Shown here: positions 44,637 to 53,783 of the stretch, piece after piece | How positions within the stretch are numbered: the first letter of the stretch is position 1 | Layout: each line of letters begins with the position of its first letter | Source of the DNA: Arenibacter sp. F20364 | GTDB lineage: Bacteria; Bacteroidota; Bacteroidia; Flavobacteriales; Flavobacteriaceae | Direction of reading: 5' to 3' | NCBI RefSeq assembly: GCF_023015905.1 | Contig: NZ_JALKBD010000012.1 | Coordinates: 1 to 64,000 of the forward strand | Length of the DNA stretch: 64,000 nucleotides | Position numbers and translations under genes: made by a program | Notes under the pieces: generated by a model | The model's database searches: none | Seen by the model: the letters and a program-made list of their open reading frames with translations, nothing else | Told to the model about the DNA's origin: nothing

Positions 44637-47480
44637 TTAGTATATAAATTGAAATTCGGGAGAATTGAACATGGACCAAAAAAGGTCCTGCAAAGCTTCA
44701 TCTTTTGCATCCGTTTGCAAGGCATTCAGCATTATTCCCCTTTCTTTATCCGTTGGATTTCTGCCCAAGGTTTTTTGATATAGATCGAGTACTATTTCCT
44801 CGTTCCGATCACCGTACTTCTTAAGCCATTCCTCCGCTCCCTCCTTGAGCACGCCATTGAAATACTCTCCATTGGTCAACTCTAGGGCTTGTAACAAAGT
44901 TGCCTGTTCATCTCTTGTAGTGGCCACATTTTCCCTAGAAGGCCTGCCCATAACCTTCATAAATGGATGTTGTTTTACAAGGCTCGCCCGAGCAAATTCC
45001 CTTTCCGAATTTTCAAAGGTAAAATTCACCAATTTGTCCCAGTTACTAGAACCGTAGTTACGTACTCCTTGCCAATTACCATCATTAAAATTCGTGTTTA
45101 CCCATCCTTCTTCTGGCAGTTTATCCGTACTTTTCCATTTATCATTGGAAGTTATCAAAATATCCGTCCCATCTTCATATAGAATTTTCATGGCGAACAA
45201 GATTCCAGCGGGATTGGCAATGCTTCCTTCGTTTTCACCCTCAACAGCCAATATATTCCCAGCTTGAACAAGCTTGTCAGAAACCTCTAAACGGTCTACT
45301 TTTCTCCAGTCCTTACCCTCAGAGATTTTTTTGCCATTGAGATATAGGGCATAGGAATGATCAACGGAAATTAAAGTTGTTGCCGACACTATTTTTTTAT
45401 TGTTCAAATTGAAACCATAACGGAAATATCGTTTCCCCGGTTCAGGCAACACATCGCGATCAAACTTGACTTCCCTGTGCCAGATCCTCTTATACGGCAA
45501 ACCTTCACTATTGGGGTCATAAGCCGCCGCATAATACATAGGGGCCACTACTTGGCTAACCGCATCGGAAAACTGCTCTGCACTTAATCGTCTCAATATT
45601 GGTCCGTTAAACACATACCCATTTTTCAGATCTTCCTGCTTTTCCAATCGGGTCGTTTCCAGTTGGTAGGATTTCGACGTCATGATCATTTTCATGAGAC
45701 CTTTTACATCATAGCCGGAATCTACAAAATCTGCCGCTAACCAATCCAGAAGATCGGCATTCCAAGGTTTATTGTCCATTTCATCTACGGGTTCCACAAG
45801 ACCTCTTCCCATAAAACGTTTCCAAAACCTGTTGGTAATGGTTCGGTAAAGTCTACCATTCTCCGGCTTTACCATGACTTCTGAAAGCAATAACAATCTT
45901 TCCTTTACACCTTCGGCTTCAACAGAACCCAGTTCCGGATACAGAAAATTTACTTCGGCCATTTTCCCTATCGGCATATCACATCTATTCAGTTCCATTA
46001 TGGAATCTGCAAAAATCGAAGCAAATCCATAGGATTGCTCCAAAGTAAGATTACTTACAAAACTGTTATGGCAGGAGGCGCATTTTACGTTTACCCCCAT
46101 TAATGACTGCCCAATATTTTGGGCGGCCTGCATTTCCGTTCTTTGACTGGCATTGACCAGGCCACGCCATTTAATTCCTTTAATAAAACCTTCCGATTCT
46201 TCATTTGGATTTATTAATTCTTTGACCATTACATCATAAGGCTTGTTTTCCAAAAGGGAATTGTAAAGCCAATCCGTAATCTGTTTACGGCCTCCAGTAA
46301 TAAATCCGGGACCACTGTAATCGTTCCTGAGTATATCATTCCAAAAACTCAACCAATGCTGGGTATAATTGTGCTTGTCGCCCAACAATTCATCAATGAG
46401 CTTAACTCTCTTTTTCTTGTCCCCATTGGTCACAAATTGGTCTATTTTCTGGGGCTCCGGAAGTAGACCTAAAATATCCAGGTAAACACGCCTTATAAAT
46501 GTCCTGTCGTCCACCACTTCAGGCCATTTCAACTTCTTTTCCTTGAAATAGGAATCCATTAATTTATCTACGGGATGGTTCTCCATGCTCTCTTTTGGCA
46601 AATTAGGTTGTGTAAGGGCCAGCTCTGCTTCCGGGAAAATCTTTAGTGCCCCATCCGACCATTTTGCGCCATTTTTGATCCACAACTCTATCAATTTTAT
46701 TTCGCTCTCCTTCAACACCTTACCTTTCTTGGGCATTACATCATCATGATCGGGAGGAAGGCTTACCCTACGATACATCTCACTCTCCTCTGGCCTGCCT
46801 TCTACAATAATAGGACCCGACTTGCCTCCCTGGTAGACTCCTCGTTTATTGTCCAGTACTAAATCGCCCTTTTGCTTGTTCTCACTATGACATTGATAAC
46901 AGTTATGTGCCACAATTGCCCTGACCCCTAAATTTAAATTCTCCTGCTGCGCTTCCGTTAAAGAATCCAAGCCCTTTAATTCGGCGTAAAGTACCCTAGT
47001 CTTTTCATCATCATAAGAATTTTGATTGTTCGGTAACACGCTAGTCAAATAATCTTCCCCATGGGTTAGGTTTGCTCCCAAATGACCTGCTACAACCAGT
47101 AAAACTACCGTTGAGAACAACCCAAATCGATAATAAACAAAATTCGAAAACCTCCCATTTAAAGTATTTCGCAACAAGATATATGTGATGCCGGCCAAAA
47201 TGGCCGTAGCGATACCAGCATTTTGATGAAACTGTACCAAATCCCCAACGTAGTCGTCATGGGTGCGGAGCAACCAACCTAAGGCCGCAGCCAGAATGGC
47301 AAAACCCGCTCCCAAATAGACCATCCAATTAATTCCTTCCCTTAGACCCTGTCTTTTTCCACCCAGCGTTAAAAATTCCAAAAAGATGGCAACTACCAAT
47401 AATCCAATCGGAAAGTGCACTACCATTGGGTGAAAGCGCCCCAACAACTGAAAAATCCAATCCCAAGAATTAACGTCCAT
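44637..47480 (-). CDS. Planctomycete-type cytochrome c protein (DUF2231-PSCyt1-DUF1549-DUF1553)
   Basis: The 947-residue protein begins with a membrane domain of four helices (about 20-38, 52-70, 87-104, 116-134; DUF2231-like, FHPMVVHFPIGLL). A PSCyt1 cytochrome domain follows with one heme site CYQCH (C194-H198) and DVMPKKGKVLKE supplying a distal Met. DUF1549 (FIRRVYLDILGLLPEP, with a second CASCH site near residue 470) and DUF1553 (PWNADLLDWLAADFVDSGYD) follow. An inserted beta-sandwich (about residues 680-800: YALYLNGKKISEGKDW, NFNDGNWQGVRNYG) looks like a galactose-binding-like domain. The role is presumably periplasmic electron transfer linked to the DUF1501 partner. Confidence 0.85.
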   Translation of the reverse strand: MDVNSWDWIFQLLGRFHPMVVHFPIGLLVVAIFLEFLTLGGKRQGLREGINWMVYLGAGFAILAAALGWLLRTHDDYVGDLVQFHQNAGIATAILAGITYILLRNTLNGRFSNFVYYRFGLFSTVVLLVVAGHLGANLTHGEDYLTSVLPNNQNSYDDEKTRVLYAELKGLDSLTEAQQENLNLGVRAIVAHNCYQCHSENKQKGDLVLDNKRGVYQGGKSGPIIVEGRPEESEMYRRVSLPPDHDDVMPKKGKVLKESEIKLIELWIKNGAKWSDGALKIFPEAELALTQPNLPKESMENHPVDKLMDSYFKEKKLKWPEVVDDRTFIRRVYLDILGLLPEPQKIDQFVTNGDKKKRVKLIDELLGDKHNYTQHWLSFWNDILRNDYSGPGFITGGRKQITDWLYNSLLENKPYDVMVKELINPNEESEGFIKGIKWRGLVNASQRTEMQAAQNIGQSLMGVNVKCASCHNSFVSNLTLEQSYGFASIFADSIMELNRCDMPIGKMAEVNFLYPELGSVEAEGVKERLLLLSEVMVKPENGRLYRTITNRFWKRFMGRGLVEPVDEMDNKPWNADLLDWLAADFVDSGYDVKGLMKMIMTSKSYQLETTRLEKQEDLKNGYVFNGPILRRLSAEQFSDAVSQVVAPMYYAAAYDPNSEGLPYKRIWHREVKFDRDVLPEPGKRYFRYGFNLNNKKIVSATTLISVDHSYALYLNGKKISEGKDWRKVDRLEVSDKLVQAGNILAVEGENEGSIANPAGILFAMKILYEDGTDILITSNDKWKSTDKLPEEGWVNTNFNDGNWQGVRNYGSSNWDKLVNFTFENSEREFARASLVKQHPFMKVMGRPSRENVATTRDEQATLLQALELTNGEYFNGVLKEGAEEWLKKYGDRNEEIVLDLYQKTLGRNPTDKERGIMLNALQTDAKDEALQDLFWSMFNSPEFQFIY

Positions 47481-47630
47481 AGCTGCAATTTAATGTTTTT
47501 TCGTATGCTAATATTATACAAAATAGGAGGAGCTTCATCTTGCTCAAAATTTTATACCTATTATATATAATTTCCTCTAAGTTAACTATTCAGTTCAAAA
47601 ATACAATACTCACAGCCACAGTAATTCACA

Positions 47631-47658
47631 AAAAAAAGCAACCTACATGGGTTGCTTT
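47631..47658 (-). terminator. Terminator between 47751 gene and DUF1553 operon
   Basis: AAAGCAACC (47635-47643) pairs with GGTTGCTTT (47650-47658), with a 6-base loop, and the A-run on the left gives a T-run on the minus strand. It lies about 90 bases beyond the minus-strand gene at 47751 and isolates it from the operon at 47480. No gene precedes it on the plus strand. Confidence 0.7.
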
Positions 47659-47750
47659 TATATATAAAGTTAATACTGTATCACTTTCCTGGAAGAACTA
47701 CATTCTCCACGACATGGACAAGCCGGGTCAATTGTTTTGATGCGGGAATT

Positions 47751-48035
47751 CTATTTTTTGGTCTTTTGTATACTTTCCACTTCTTTTCTGAACCTCAATA
47801 TCATTAAACTATCCAATTGACCACCAATGCTATCCCTCATGGAGGCCCAATTCTGAGAATTCATATCGCCTGCGTACCGCATTATCTTGTTAAATCTGGC
47901 CACGTTGAACCGATTAGCCTTCCAAGCGGCCTTAGTACTTTCCTGATGTTTTAGATCCTGCAAGTATATCCCGACCCCAAAGCCAACAATAACAAGACCC
48001 AATATCAATAACCAACGGGCGGATGTTTTAGACAT
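47751..48035 (-). CDS. Small membrane-anchored protein, 94 residues
   Basis: The product has a short cytoplasmic N-terminus (MSKTSARWLL), one hydrophobic helix (about 8-26, LLILGLVIVGFGVGIYLQDL) and a charged helical periplasmic or cytoplasmic tail (NKIMRYAGDMNSQNWASMRDS, RFRKEVESIQKTKK). I do not recognise a family. Composition and codon use match real genes nearby, and a terminator follows. Confidence 0.6.
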   Translation of the reverse strand: MSKTSARWLLILGLVIVGFGVGIYLQDLKHQESTKAAWKANRFNVARFNKIMRYAGDMNSQNWASMRDSIGGQLDSLMILRFRKEVESIQKTKK

Positions 48036-48161
48036 TATTCTGAATTTAGATTAAAACAATAAATTGTTCCATTTAGACACCACATTATATTTACGTAATA
48101 TTTGATGTCTTTGGACCGTTAATTTCAAGAGATCTTCCTAGGACCCTATTACTGTGTGCTA

Positions 48162-48257
48162 CTATACAAACTTGGAAACTACCAATAGCAATACAATAAC
48201 AGCAAAGGCACCACTAAATGTCAGTACCAGGTCTATAAAATTGAATTTCTTTTTCAT
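48162..48257 (-). CDS. Putative 31-residue membrane mini-protein
   Basis: A minus-strand frame in the 560-base gap reads MKKKFNFIDLVLTFSGAFAV followed by IVLLLVVSKFV and a stop. Three lysines, one hydrophobic helix and a terminal lysine are classic for single-pass small membrane proteins with the N-terminus inside. Nothing else in 48036-48595 is supported as coding; the rest of that gap is AT-rich with no gene that I can defend. Confidence 0.4.
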   Translation of the reverse strand: MKKKFNFIDLVLTFSGAFAVIVLLLVVSKFV

Positions 48258-48595
48258 CACTTTTTTTTATTGTTTTCCATAGTCATCACCTTAACAGAGG
48301 AGAGGTATTTAATTTTGGTTGGGTCATTCCTTGGTTTAAACTTCTAATATGCCTATGAGCCACATTACTAACATTAAAGTTAGCATGGAATGTCCATGTT
48401 TCAAAATATCAACGTTCAATGCCAACAAACCTTGGATAAAATGTAAATTTCTTTAATTATGAATTAAAAACTAAGTGTTCAACTTTTATATTAGCTAAGC
48501 AAAAATTTATGTTGACACCCTTGAATATGGTCCGTATAATCTAGAGTCCAATATTTCCAGAAAAATAAAAAACACACATTCAAAAATAGATTTGG

Positions 48596-49567
48596 CTACA
48601 AATTTATAACTACATTACCTTTTTTACGACCAGTGTCCACATAGGAATGGGCTTCGGCAGCTTCATGTAAAGCGTAACGTTTATCAATGACCAATTTCAG
48701 TTGGCCGGCCACCAATAAATCCGTTAGCTCACTCAACATAGTACTAAGCTTATGAACGGACAAAAGTCCGGTAGCCGCAAACTTTGCCCTTTGGCTACCA
48801 AATTTAGAGGTCCACAGCATTTGAAATAGTAGTGGCATACTTAGTACAGGCGACAGGTAGGTGCCATTTTTTGCCAGTGCTTTTTTGCTTTTATGGAACG
48901 AGCTTTTGCCCACAGTATCAAAAATTACATCATAACTATTTCCTGTTGTAGTATAATCTACCATGGTATAGTCTATGACCTTATCCGCTCCAACAGACCT
49001 TACCATGTCGCAATTGACGGAACTGCAAACAGCTGTTACTTCTGCCCCAAGGTTTTTGGCCAATTGTACAGCGGCAGTACCAAGACTACCTGAAGCACCA
49101 TTTATTAGCACCTTTTGTCCACTTTTTACATTGGCCAACTCCTTTAAATAATTCCATGAGGTCAAAGGTCCGTCACACACACATGCAAGTTCTTCATGAG
49201 CTACATTTCTAGGTTTTAAAACTATAGGACCTTCTTCGGAAATACAGAGGTATTCCGCATTGGCACCGGCACCAAATACCGACTCCCCAAAGACTTCATC
49301 ACCTACTTGGAAACGTTGAACATCGGCACCTACAGCTTCGATTTTCCCTGAAAAACCAGTCCCTGCTATAGGGTATTTGGGTTTTGTTAAACCAATAAAA
49401 AGTCGGCCGTACCACGGATTACCCTTTCTCATCATGGTATCTGCCGCGGTCACGTTGGCCGCTTTTACCTTTATTAAAAGCTCATCTTCCTTAGGTTGGG
49501 GCTTGGTTATTTCCTTATATTTTAGGACCGCCGGGGAACCATACTTTGTAATTACAATTGCTTTCAT
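48596..49567 (-). CDS. NAD(P)-dependent MDR-family oxidoreductase (quinone reductase-like)
   Basis: The 323-residue medium-chain dehydrogenase starts MKAIVITKYGSPAVLKYKEI. The zinc ligands of true alcohol dehydrogenases are missing, as in the zeta-crystallin/quinone reductase branch. The nucleotide site is LINGASGSLGTAAVQLAKNL, and the end YALHEAAEAHSYVDTGRKKGNVV is typical of the group. It probably reduces quinones or enones using NADPH. Its own promoter must lie in the 117-base gap to the GNAT gene upstream. No specific substrate is visible. Confidence 0.88.
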   Translation of the reverse strand: MKAIVITKYGSPAVLKYKEITKPQPKEDELLIKVKAANVTAADTMMRKGNPWYGRLFIGLTKPKYPIAGTGFSGKIEAVGADVQRFQVGDEVFGESVFGAGANAEYLCISEEGPIVLKPRNVAHEELACVCDGPLTSWNYLKELANVKSGQKVLINGASGSLGTAAVQLAKNLGAEVTAVCSSVNCDMVRSVGADKVIDYTMVDYTTTGNSYDVIFDTVGKSSFHKSKKALAKNGTYLSPVLSMPLLFQMLWTSKFGSQRAKFAATGLLSVHKLSTMLSELTDLLVAGQLKLVIDKRYALHEAAEAHSYVDTGRKKGNVVINL

Positions 49568-49683
49568 GTTTTTTTTGACAAATGTATACTGTGGCTATAA
49601 GCCAATCGTTCCAATTTCAAAATCAGAACAAAGTAAAGGCAGTTTCCAATGGTTCCGGGTTGTGGATGCATTCAAGTCAAAGA

Positions 49684-50142
49684 CTATTGGCCAAGTCTTA
49701 CTTTTTTTAATTCCATGTGCAAAATTGGATAGGGTTTTCCTGAAGCATCCAATTCCGAACGGCCAATTGTTGTGAAGCCAGAATGCCTATAAAATTCTAC
49801 GGCCTGATGGTTCTGTTCATTTACATCTACCTTATACACATTCAATTCATGAATAGAATAAGCCAACAAAGTCTTGCCTAATCCTCTCCCGCGGTATTCT
49901 GGATGAATAAATAACATTTCCAAATTCCTTTCTGCCGTACCCAAAAAACCAATTATCTGCTTTCCATGACCCCTTATACACCTTAATTGGACGGCACTTA
50001 AATACTCGTTTAATATTAGCGGTTTAAAATATAGTATGTCCTCTTCCTTTAAAAAGTGGTGTGTGGCCCTGACCGAAGCCTCCCAAACCGCAACCACTTC
50101 AGGGAATTCGGCCTTTTCTACCTTGTCTATGTAATGTGCCAT
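49684..50142 (-). CDS. GNAT family N-acetyltransferase
   Basis: The 152-residue protein starts MAHYIDKVEKAEFPEVVAVW; the frame extends three codons upstream only with a TTG start. GNAT features are IIGFLGTAERNLEMLFIHPE (beta4) followed by the acetyl-CoA loop YRGRGLGKTLLAYSIHEL, and AVEFYRHSGFTTIGRSELD near the end. Substrate cannot be predicted: the closest general pattern is YafP/putative small-molecule or protein acetylation. It is in the same direction as the oxidoreductase at 48596. Confidence 0.88.
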   Translation of the reverse strand: MAHYIDKVEKAEFPEVVAVWEASVRATHHFLKEEDILYFKPLILNEYLSAVQLRCIRGHGKQIIGFLGTAERNLEMLFIHPEYRGRGLGKTLLAYSIHELNVYKVDVNEQNHQAVEFYRHSGFTTIGRSELDASGKPYPILHMELKKVRLGQ

Positions 50143-50272
50143 TTGCAACAACTATAAAATCCCAAAAATAAAAATCTTATGAAAAATCTACCATTACAAA
50201 GTGAAATCCGCTCCTATCCTATTAGCAAAACTCCGGACAGATAAGTGAATTAGAAAGCGTAAAGGCCTATAA

Positions 50273-51199
50273 TTAGTTACAGCTGGTATTTAATTCTTGG
50301 TATTCGGATATTGATACATTAGGTATGCTCTGAGCACCTTGGATTTTGATACAGCTTAAATTGGGATTTCTATCCACCTTTAAGTCAATTAGCTCCTGAT
50401 TGTTGCCCACATCCAGATCTGTAAGTGAATTGCTTGAAATATAAAGATGCGTTAAACTGGCATTATGTTCAAGATCAATATTCTGAATTTTATTGTTAGA
50501 AATCAACAGGGTTTCCAAAAGTGTATTTTTACTAAAATCTACAGAAGTCAGCTCATTCGTCGTCAGTAATATATTTTTCAGATTTATAGACCCCCTGACA
50601 TCAAAGGAATGTAATAAGTTGTTGCTTATTTTTAATATTTCAAGAGTTTCATTTACAATGCTAAATTCTTCCAATTCGTTAAAGGATAGATTTAATTCTT
50701 TTAAGTGAGTCGCTTTGGAAAGTCCGTTAATGGCACTAAGTTGGTTAGACTGCACATCCAATAAAACTAAATTGGGGTTGTTACTGATATCAATGTTAGA
50801 GATATAGTTGCCAGCAAGATACAAAGTGTCCAATAAGGAATTGGACTTCAGGTCTATACTCTCTAGGTTGTGCTGTATTGCAGATAACCTCTTTAAATTC
50901 ACGAACCCTTCAATTCCGCTTAAATCATTGATTGCACCATTGCCTGAATAATTCAAATCCAAAACGCTCACTTGTGCAGCATCCTTACTCAGCATCCTTT
51001 GATTTAAGATGCCGTCAGAATCTATGCCTTGATCTATTAATATAGCTTCAAATGTGGCATCCGGAATGTCCAGGTATTGGTCTTTGTCGGAATCCGAATC
51101 GTTCCTGGAGCAGGAGGTCAAAAAGATCGTAATCAATATTGCTATCTGAATTGAAATACGAATGATAAAACGAATAGTCATTATTAAATAAAATTTCAT
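50273..51199 (-). CDS. Leucine-rich-repeat surface lipoprotein
   Basis: The 308-residue product has a signal peptide (about 1-29) with lipobox FLTSCSRND (C30). After an acidic stretch and DATFEAILIDQGIDSDGIL, about ten repeats of roughly 21 residues follow with the pattern L-x-x-L-x-L-x-x-N-x-L-x-x-L/I-D (LDTLYLAGNYISNIDISNNP, LKELNLSFNELEEFS, LTHLYISSNSLTDLDVGNN). This is the internalin/SDS22-type LRR. It should bind proteins or glycans at the cell surface. It lies downstream of the cyclase-regulator at 51314 on the same strand, with a GTTCCGATTT half-site in between. Confidence 0.82.
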   Translation of the reverse strand: MKFYLIMTIRFIIRISIQIAILITIFLTSCSRNDSDSDKDQYLDIPDATFEAILIDQGIDSDGILNQRMLSKDAAQVSVLDLNYSGNGAINDLSGIEGFVNLKRLSAIQHNLESIDLKSNSLLDTLYLAGNYISNIDISNNPNLVLLDVQSNQLSAINGLSKATHLKELNLSFNELEEFSIVNETLEILKISNNLLHSFDVRGSINLKNILLTTNELTSVDFSKNTLLETLLISNNKIQNIDLEHNASLTHLYISSNSLTDLDVGNNQELIDLKVDRNPNLSCIKIQGAQSIPNVSISEYQELNTSCN

Positions 51200-51313
51200 T
51201 GGTTATATTTTTCTTGCAAAAGCCAAATTAATGGTAATATTTAAACGGTAATATTTAGGCAAAGGTGCATAAAATGACAAGATCAATCGTTCTAGTTTGT
51301 AAATCGGAACCTT

Positions 51314-53647
51314 TTATGCGACTATTTTTTTCCAATAGGCTCTAGGAGTTGTACCCATTGTCTTTTTGAAATAGGTATTGAAAACGGTCTTGGAGTTAAA
51401 TCCACTATCGTATGCCAAGGCCAAAATAGTAAGGTGTCTTTGGGAGTCATCAGCGACTTTACCCTTAAAAGTTTCTAATCGGAAGGTATTTACAAAGTCG
51501 GCAAAATTCTTCCCATAACCTTCATTCAATAGTTGTGATAGTTGATTGGAAGGTATTCCCATCATTGTTGCCAAATTGCTAAGTGTAAGGTTGGGATCCA
51601 AATATGGTTCTTTTTCCAACATCAACCCATCCAATTGTTTCCTATATTTCGTGAGCTGCACTTTACTGAACAATGGTTTTTGATACTTTCTTTTGATGTC
51701 CCCAAGTTCACTTCCCTCTCCCAAAATTTCTCTCCGAAGCTCTTGAATACGAAGCATGCCATAAAAGGGTTTAAGTATTGGCTCCACAAATATATATATC
51801 ATCATTGGTAATCTTTGGGTGACACCTTGCTCTATTAATTGTATAGTTTCCGAGGTCTTCCCCAAAAGTGCATTACACAATATCAGCAGGTTCATTGCCC
51901 TACCCATTAGATCGGTTTCCAAAGTAGCTTCCAATTTGGCTATTCCCTTTTCGGCTTGTTCTTTATTTCCCAAAACTGCATATGCCATGGTTATTCCTCC
52001 CAACCTCATCACATCTTCGGTCTCGTCTTGGGGAAGTTTCTCAAAAAATGCCAATGCTTCATTGCCCTTTCCCATTAATAAGAGCGCTTGACCCCAATAT
52101 AATATTGACGTTTTAAAATCCGTTTTGAGTTCTACACCCTTTTCGAAGCTTTCAATGGCGGTGTCATATTTTTCCTCACAATAATCTATAAAACCTTTTA
52201 AATGATAATTTATGGAGGAAAAAGGATCTAGCTGAAGGGCAGTTTCAATATACGTACGTGCTGCTCCAAATCTTCCTTCGGCAACCAACATCGATGCCAT
52301 GCTAGGATAATAGTCAACGAGAGGGCCCGCTTCATAGACTTTGTTCAGATGCCGATATGCTCCGGGAAGATCCCACTTCTGAATAAAGGAGGCGTAAGAA
52401 AGGTGCAATTGACATTCCGGCAAATTTTCATCCAATTCCATAGCCTTTTCCAGATAGGGCTGTCCTTTTGCAAAGGCCTCATGTAAGGGAAATAATCCTA
52501 TGGTTCCCAGAAGGGTGTAGGCCAAATGCATCCCAAGGTGTGCCAATGCAAAATGAGGCCAATCCTCAATAATTTTTTCCAAAATTGAAATCCCTGTTTC
52601 AATATCGGACTTTCCCATCTTAAGTATATGATACCTACTTTTTAAATACCGTTGGTATATATCAATGGGGATTTCTGGGTCTTGCACCAATTGATCCCCA
52701 ATTTCAAAATGCCCAATATGCTCCCTAAGTCTTTCGGCAATGAGAAGGCTAATTTCATCTTGAACGGCAAATACATCATGTAGGGAACGATCAAATGTTT
52801 CCGACCAAAAATGAAAATCGTCCTCAACATCTATCAACTGGGCAGTAATGCGCATTTTATTACCTGATAAACGTACACTTCCCTCCAAAATAGTAGATAC
52901 ATTAAGTTCCTGACCAATCTGGGCAATAGGTAGATTTACATTTTTAAAATGAAAAGAAGATGTTCTTGAAGTTACTTTCAACCCCTTATTTTTTGCCAGG
53001 GCGTTAATAATTTCCTCTGTCATCCCGTCACTAAAATATTCGTTATCGTCACAAGAACTCATATTAACAAAAGGGAGAACGGCAATTGATTTAGGTTCAT
53101 TTTTAGGTATTTCAATCAGATTGGACCGACTGGGTACTTGTAGGCCTTCCTTGTTTACAGCAAATATCCCAAGGGGTTCCGCAATGTTTTTTAAGCGAAA
53201 CTGGCCCAAGGACACTGTAGGAATATGTGGGTGATTCTTTAATTCATCGTTCAATTTGCCGGACAACAATATTGAACCTGCAATCCCCAAATTCTCTATA
53301 CGGGAGGCCAAATTTACCCCATCGCCATAAACTTCCGTACCATCAAAGACAATATCCCCTAGATGAAGCCCTATGCGAAGGGGCACCGAGCTATCTTCCT
53401 GCAGTGCCATTTGTATGTCTACGGCGCATTCCACTGCCTCCAACCCACTTGCAAAAACGCTAAGCGTTCCATCGCCATAATACTGTAGAATATCCCCATT
53501 ATGTAGCTTATGGCTTTTTTCAAACTCTTGTCTATGCCGGGTCCGCATTTGGGCCGCCGCATTTTCATCCCTTTGCATTAGAGCGCTGTAGCCCACAATA
53601 TCTGTGAACATTATGGCCGCAATACGACGATTTTTATTACTGGACAT
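51314..53647 (-). CDS. Class III nucleotide cyclase - TolB-like - TPR - AraC-HTH regulator
   Basis: The 777-residue single chain has four parts. The cyclase homology domain (about 8-175) has metal residues D16 (MFTDIVGYS) and D59 (YYGDGTLSVF) and the transition-state pair N112/R116 (GVNLASR). The adenine-recognition position usually held by Lys is Gln (Q55). The TolB-like domain (about 190-310) starts KSIAVLPFVNMSSCDDNEYF. TPR-like helices (about 330-650) follow. The AraC-type HTH (about 680-777) ends YDSGFNSKTVFNTYFKKTMG. No membrane helix is seen, so it is cytoplasmic. It may make cAMP and bind DNA in one polypeptide. It diverges from the membrane cyclase at 53784. Confidence 0.88.
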   Translation of the reverse strand: MSSNKNRRIAAIMFTDIVGYSALMQRDENAAAQMRTRHRQEFEKSHKLHNGDILQYYGDGTLSVFASGLEAVECAVDIQMALQEDSSVPLRIGLHLGDIVFDGTEVYGDGVNLASRIENLGIAGSILLSGKLNDELKNHPHIPTVSLGQFRLKNIAEPLGIFAVNKEGLQVPSRSNLIEIPKNEPKSIAVLPFVNMSSCDDNEYFSDGMTEEIINALAKNKGLKVTSRTSSFHFKNVNLPIAQIGQELNVSTILEGSVRLSGNKMRITAQLIDVEDDFHFWSETFDRSLHDVFAVQDEISLLIAERLREHIGHFEIGDQLVQDPEIPIDIYQRYLKSRYHILKMGKSDIETGISILEKIIEDWPHFALAHLGMHLAYTLLGTIGLFPLHEAFAKGQPYLEKAMELDENLPECQLHLSYASFIQKWDLPGAYRHLNKVYEAGPLVDYYPSMASMLVAEGRFGAARTYIETALQLDPFSSINYHLKGFIDYCEEKYDTAIESFEKGVELKTDFKTSILYWGQALLLMGKGNEALAFFEKLPQDETEDVMRLGGITMAYAVLGNKEQAEKGIAKLEATLETDLMGRAMNLLILCNALLGKTSETIQLIEQGVTQRLPMMIYIFVEPILKPFYGMLRIQELRREILGEGSELGDIKRKYQKPLFSKVQLTKYRKQLDGLMLEKEPYLDPNLTLSNLATMMGIPSNQLSQLLNEGYGKNFADFVNTFRLETFKGKVADDSQRHLTILALAYDSGFNSKTVFNTYFKKTMGTTPRAYWKKIVA

Positions 53648-53668
53648 TAATTTTCAGGCTTAGATTAC

Positions 53669-53683
53669 TTACTTAAAAAGTAA
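53669..53683. promoter_or_regulatory. Inverted repeat between divergent cyclase genes
   Basis: TTACTT-AAA-AAGTAA, a perfect 6-3-6 inverted repeat, sits 22 bases from the start of the cyclase-regulator gene (minus strand) in the 136-base divergent region. The position overlaps the expected promoter or leader of that gene, so it could be an operator for a dimeric regulator. It may equally be a chance AT-rich palindrome. Confidence 0.35.
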
Positions 53684-53783
53684 CATATCCCAAAAGTACA
53701 ATAATTTGCAAAAAACGATTATAGCTAACAGTTTTAAAAAAGACATTAACTTTACTATGGTTTTCCAAGAGTTTATATTTTAG

